The translations under genes were made by a program, and so were the position numbers. This document shows, piece after piece, positions 61,242-64,000 of a stretch of DNA of 64,000 nt (the stretch's first letter is position 1; each line of letters opens with the position of its first letter). The notes under the pieces are model-generated. The model worked only from the letters and a program-made list of their open reading frames with translations, was not told the DNA's origin and searched no databases. The stretch is from assembly GCA_965242495.1 (NCBI GenBank), contig OZ251446.1:1612001-1676000 (forward strand), given 5' to 3'. This stretch comes from CBDESN01 sp965242495. GTDB taxonomy: Bacteria > Pseudomonadota > Alphaproteobacteria > MPNO01.

Positions 61242-62285
61242 TCAGGGAACGTAGAATTGGAATCCGAGCCAGCGCCAGCGGCCGCCGCCCGCCGGCATGG
61301 TGCAGTTGACGCGCGACCGCCCGGCCGGGAACGCCTGCGCCAACCGCACGACGACGCGGCCGCCGGCGGCGCGTTCGATCGCGGGCTTCGGCTGTCCCGA
61401 GGCGTAGCAGGCGAGCGCGCGCAATCCGGGCCGGGCCGGGCCGGTGACGGTGAACGCGAGAAGCGGCGGGTTGCCGCCGGGTCGCAGCAGCGGATCGGCC
61501 GGCGACAGGTCGCGCATCGGCAGCGGCAGCGTATCGATCGCAAGCCGGAACCGGTCGAGCGCGCCATGGGCTTCGTTGAGTGCGAAGCGGGGCAGGGCGT
61601 AGCGGTCCGCGGCCGCGGAGACGACGCCCGATTGCTGCCCGAAAGCGGCGTCGAAGCCGGCCTCCTCGACCGTCCGGCGGACGGCCAGGGAATACTCGCC
61701 GTAGGGATAGGCGAACAGGCGGGGCGCCGCGCCCAGCTCGGCCGCAAACCGGGCGTTGGAGCGGGCGATTTCGCCGGCGTTCCGCGCCGGGTCCGCATCC
61801 GCCATATGGAGATGCGACGCCGTGTGGTTGCCGATCGTCACGCCCGCGCGCGCCATGCGGCGGATCTGGTCCCAGCGCATATGGCCGCGGTAGCCCTGGT
61901 CGACCGGATCGGTGGCGACGAACAGCGTGAACGGCAGTCCGGCGCGCTCGAGCCGCGGCCACGCCTCGGCATAGACCGAGAGGAACGCATCGTCGATGGT
62001 GATCGCGACCGCGCGCTCGGGAAGCGCCCGCCCGTCGCGGATCGCGGCGACGATCTCGGGCAGCGGCAGGACCTCGTAGCCACCGCGGACGAGCGCCTCG
62101 ATATGGGCGTCGAACTGCGCCAGGCGGATGTTGGTCGAGGGATAGGCGGTTTCGCCGAAACGGTGATAGGCGAGGACGACGGCGGAATCGCCGGCCGCGG
62201 CGGGCGCGGCCCCTGCTCCGGCCGCCGCGGCGAGGAACAGGGCGGCGGCGCGGCCGCGCGCCGGGCGGCGTATCGCCCGCATCAC
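61242..62285 (-). CDS. Exported polysaccharide deacetylase (NodB domain)
   Basis: A 347-residue carbohydrate esterase 4 protein. A signal sequence (to about residue 32) is followed by the NodB domain. Catalytic Asp98 and metal-binding Asp99 are in TIDDAF, and His154 and His158 in HTASH; AYPYGEY follows. A 100-residue C-terminal extension of unknown role ends in RWRWLGFQFYVP. It should deacetylate N-acetyl-sugars in the envelope or medium. It is convergent with the fic gene. Confidence 0.9.
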   Translation of the reverse strand: MMRAIRRPARGRAAALFLAAAAGAGAAPAAAGDSAVVLAYHRFGETAYPSTNIRLAQFDAHIEALVRGGYEVLPLPEIVAAIRDGRALPERAVAITIDDAFLSVYAEAWPRLERAGLPFTLFVATDPVDQGYRGHMRWDQIRRMARAGVTIGNHTASHLHMADADPARNAGEIARSNARFAAELGAAPRLFAYPYGEYSLAVRRTVEEAGFDAAFGQQSGVVSAAADRYALPRFALNEAHGALDRFRLAIDTLPLPMRDLSPADPLLRPGGNPPLLAFTVTGPARPGLRALACYASGQPKPAIERAAGGRVVVRLAQAFPAGRSRVNCTMPAGGGRWRWLGFQFYVP

Positions 62286-62365
62286 GCCCGGCCCATGGCG
62301 ACGACCCCTGCGGGCTGGTAAACCTGCGGCCGCCAGACGAAGCAGCGCAGGGAAAGGAGCCCCGG

Positions 62366-62983
62366 ATGATCTACGAAGTCAGGACCTATCGGCTGAAGCC
62401 GCACGGCGTCCCCGAATTCATGCAGCGGTTCGAAGAGGGGTACGAACATCGCCGGAAATTCTCCGAGATCGTCGGCATCTTCCATACCGAGATCGGCCCG
62501 CTCAACCAAGTGATCCATATCTGGCCCTACGCCGATGCCGGCGAGCGCGAGCGCATCCGGGCCGAATCGATGAAGGGCCCGCACTGGCCGCCCAAGGTGG
62601 CGCATCTCCAGATCGAGATGCTGTCGGAAATCTACACCCCTTTCCCCTTCTCGCCGACTATGGCGACGGGCGCGCTCGGCCCGGTCTACGAGTGGCGGAG
62701 CTACGCCATCGAACCCGGACGCATGGCCGACGTGATCGACAACTGGTCGGCGGCGATCGGCGAACGCGCCAAGCTGTCGCCGCTCGCGATCGCGATGCAT
62801 ACCGAGACCGGTCCGCTCAACCGTTTTGTCCACGTCTGGCCCTATGAGAGCCTCCAGCAGCGGAGCGAGATCCGCGCCAAGGCGGTGAAGATGGGCATCT
62901 GGCCGCCGCAAGGCGGAGCCGGCACGCTGGCCGCGCAGGAGAACAAGATCCTGCTGCCGGCGTCGTTCTCGCCCATGCAGTGA
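62366..62983 (+). CDS. NIPSNAP-family protein
   Basis: A 205-residue protein with two ferredoxin-like NIPSNAP units: YEVRTYRLKPHGVPEFM at the start with IHIWPYAD, and YEWRSYAIEPGRMADVI from about residue 109 with VHVWPYES. Such proteins are often found near catabolic genes of proteobacteria, with no proven reaction. GGAAAGGAG before the ATG is the ribosome site. It is divergent from the deacetylase gene (80 bp). Confidence 0.88.
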   Translation: MIYEVRTYRLKPHGVPEFMQRFEEGYEHRRKFSEIVGIFHTEIGPLNQVIHIWPYADAGERERIRAESMKGPHWPPKVAHLQIEMLSEIYTPFPFSPTMATGALGPVYEWRSYAIEPGRMADVIDNWSAAIGERAKLSPLAIAMHTETGPLNRFVHVWPYESLQQRSEIRAKAVKMGIWPPQGGAGTLAAQENKILLPASFSPMQ

Positions 62984-63076
62984 GCCGCTCCCGTCGCGGC
63001 GCGGGCCGGGCGATTTGACCGGGAGCGGTTTTCCTGTTTCCTTCCGCGTTCCGAATCGGGTGGAAGCGGTGTCGCG

Positions 63077-64000
63077 ATGGCGCGATCGTTGGAGCTGCAA
63101 GCGGCGGGTGCCGTCCAGGAGCAGCGCCTGTGGGACCGGTTGATGACCATGGCCGCCCATGGCGCGCTGCCCGGCGGCGGGGTCAACCGCCAAGCGCTGT
63201 CGGCCGAGGAGATCCCGGCGCGGCGGCAGATGAAGGCCTGGGCGCAGGAGCACGGTTTCGCGATCTCCATCGACGGCATCGGCAACCTGTTCGTCCGCCG
63301 TGAAGGCGGCGAGGCCGACGCCGCGCCGGTGGCGACGGGAAGCCATATGGACAGCCAGCCCAAGGGCGGCAAGTTCGACGGCATCTACGGCGTCCTCGCC
63401 GGGCTGGAGGCGCTGGCCGCCCTGGAGGAGGCCGGCATCCGCACCAGACGGCCGATCGAGGTCGTCGCCTGGACGGGCGAGGAGGGCAGCCGTTTCCAGC
63501 CGGGCCTGTTGGGCTCGCTCGTCTTCGCCGGCGGGCTCGCCCTGGAGGAGGCGAGGTCCATCCGCGACAAGGACGGCATCTCGGTGGGCGCCGCGTTGGA
63601 GGAAACCCTGGGCGCCGATCCGGATATCCCGCTGCGTCCGACCGGCTTCCCGCTGTCCGCCTATGTCGAGGCCCATATCGAGCAGGGTCCGGTTCTGGAG
63701 GCCGAGGGCAAGACGATCGGCGTGGTGACAGGCATCCAGGGCTTGCACTGGTACGGCGTCGAACTGCGCGGCCAGGAAGCGCATGCAGGAACCAGCCCGA
63801 TGAAGACCCGCAAGGACGCGCTCAAGGCCGCCGCCGGCATCGTCTGCGCCCTGGAGGAGCTGCTGGACGATCCGACCGACAGGGTGCGCTGCACTTTCGG
63901 GCGGTTCGAGGTGTTTCCGGGTTCTCCCAACACCGTGCCGGGGCGGGTCTTCTTCACCGTCGATTTCCGCCATCCCGACCCGGAGACCTTCCGGTCGCTG
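63077..64000 (+). CDS. M20-type amidohydrolase (N-carbamoyl-amino-acid hydrolase / allantoate family), 3' end cut
   Basis: The first 308 codons of a zinc-dependent M20 hydrolase; the frame is open to the window edge. GSHMDSQPKGGKFDGIYGV (metal His and Asp) and WTGEEGSRF (catalytic and metal Glu) are the expected motifs, followed by the dimerisation domain with QGLHWYGVEL and GQEAHAGTSPM. Members cleave N-carbamoyl amino acids, ureidopropionate or allantoate. With the amidohydrolases and the isochorismatase-like enzyme it fits a theme of amide and ureide breakdown. Confidence 0.9.
   Translation, partial: MARSLELQAAGAVQEQRLWDRLMTMAAHGALPGGGVNRQALSAEEIPARRQMKAWAQEHGFAISIDGIGNLFVRREGGEADAAPVATGSHMDSQPKGGKFDGIYGVLAGLEALAALEEAGIRTRRPIEVVAWTGEEGSRFQPGLLGSLVFAGGLALEEARSIRDKDGISVGAALEETLGADPDIPLRPTGFPLSAYVEAHIEQGPVLEAEGKTIGVVTGIQGLHWYGVELRGQEAHAGTSPMKTRKDALKAAAGIVCALEELLDDPTDRVRCTFGRFEVFPGSPNTVPGRVFFTVDFRHPDPETFRSL

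Overview
The window is a very GC-rich (by eye about 70%) bacterial chromosome segment. The order isoaspartyl-methyltransferase-like gene, tolC-type gene, PopZ/DUF2497 gene, valS is typical of Alphaproteobacteria. The load of TRAP transporters, Rieske oxygenases, molybdenum hydroxylases, amidohydrolases and SDRs suggests a heterotroph that scavenges many organic acids and aromatics, perhaps in the Rhodospirillales. That placement is inference from gene content only.

Layout. 1-5.3 kb: the end of a CobW/G3E GTPase gene, a glutathionyl-hydroquinone reductase-like GST, a molybdenum hydroxylase large subunit and a DyP-type peroxidase. 5.3-5.9 kb: the first patch of short palindromic repeats. 5.9-9.8 kb: a TauD-like dioxygenase divergent from a TRAP transporter (dctPQM order). 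9.9-15.4 kb: tRNA-Cys, then the conserved block pcm-like, tolC-like, popZ-like, valS. 15.4-29.2 kb: arrays of a 20-bp palindrome (ATTCCCGC-GAAA-GCGGGAAT) separated by about 95 bp of semi-conserved spacer. The arrays hold two apparently identical IS1182-type elements in direct orientation and a tiny GIY-YIG nuclease gene. Between the two IS copies lie a molybdenum hydroxylase subunit with an altered catalytic residue, an SDR, a metallo-beta-lactamase-fold hydrolase, and a Rieske oxygenase translationally coupled to a class III nucleotide cyclase. 29.2-33.7 kb: a 1514-residue autotransporter. 33.7-34.2 kb: repeats and a decayed Phd/YefM-type antitoxin gene.

34.2-40.3 kb (minus strand) is a six-gene operon: TRAP DctP, DctQ, DctM, a thiamine-diphosphate enzyme with its two domains in reversed order, a cyclase-family hydrolase and an LLM flavin oxidoreductase. 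Uptake and breakdown of one organic acid is the likely theme. 40.6-44.9 kb: a membrane-anchored Gln-rich coiled-coil protein, a Rieske dioxygenase alpha/beta pair with a Gfo/Idh/MocA dehydrogenase (possible dihydroxylation then cis-diol dehydrogenation), and a VOC protein. 45.0-50.7 kb: two tandem diverged promoters ahead of a molybdenum hydroxylase - aldehyde dehydrogenase - cupin operon, with a FAD subunit on the opposite strand. 50.8-59.8 kb: isochorismatase-like hydrolase, 5'-nucleotidase-type lipoprotein, an orphan 104-residue protein, SDR plus TTC38-like protein, and two amidohydrolases plus SDR. 60.0-64 kb: a self-inhibited Fic protein with overlapping inverted repeats upstream, a polysaccharide deacetylase, a NIPSNAP protein and the start of an M20-type amidohydrolase cut by the window edge.

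The most unusual part is the palindrome system. The palindrome fits the ATTCCC-N8-GGGAAT pattern of neisserial dRS3 repeats and is arranged like neisserial mosaic elements. Its GAAA loop is the insertion point of the IS elements. The GIY-YIG gene sits tightly between two same-orientation copies. Together these look like a repeat family with its own associated mobile genes.
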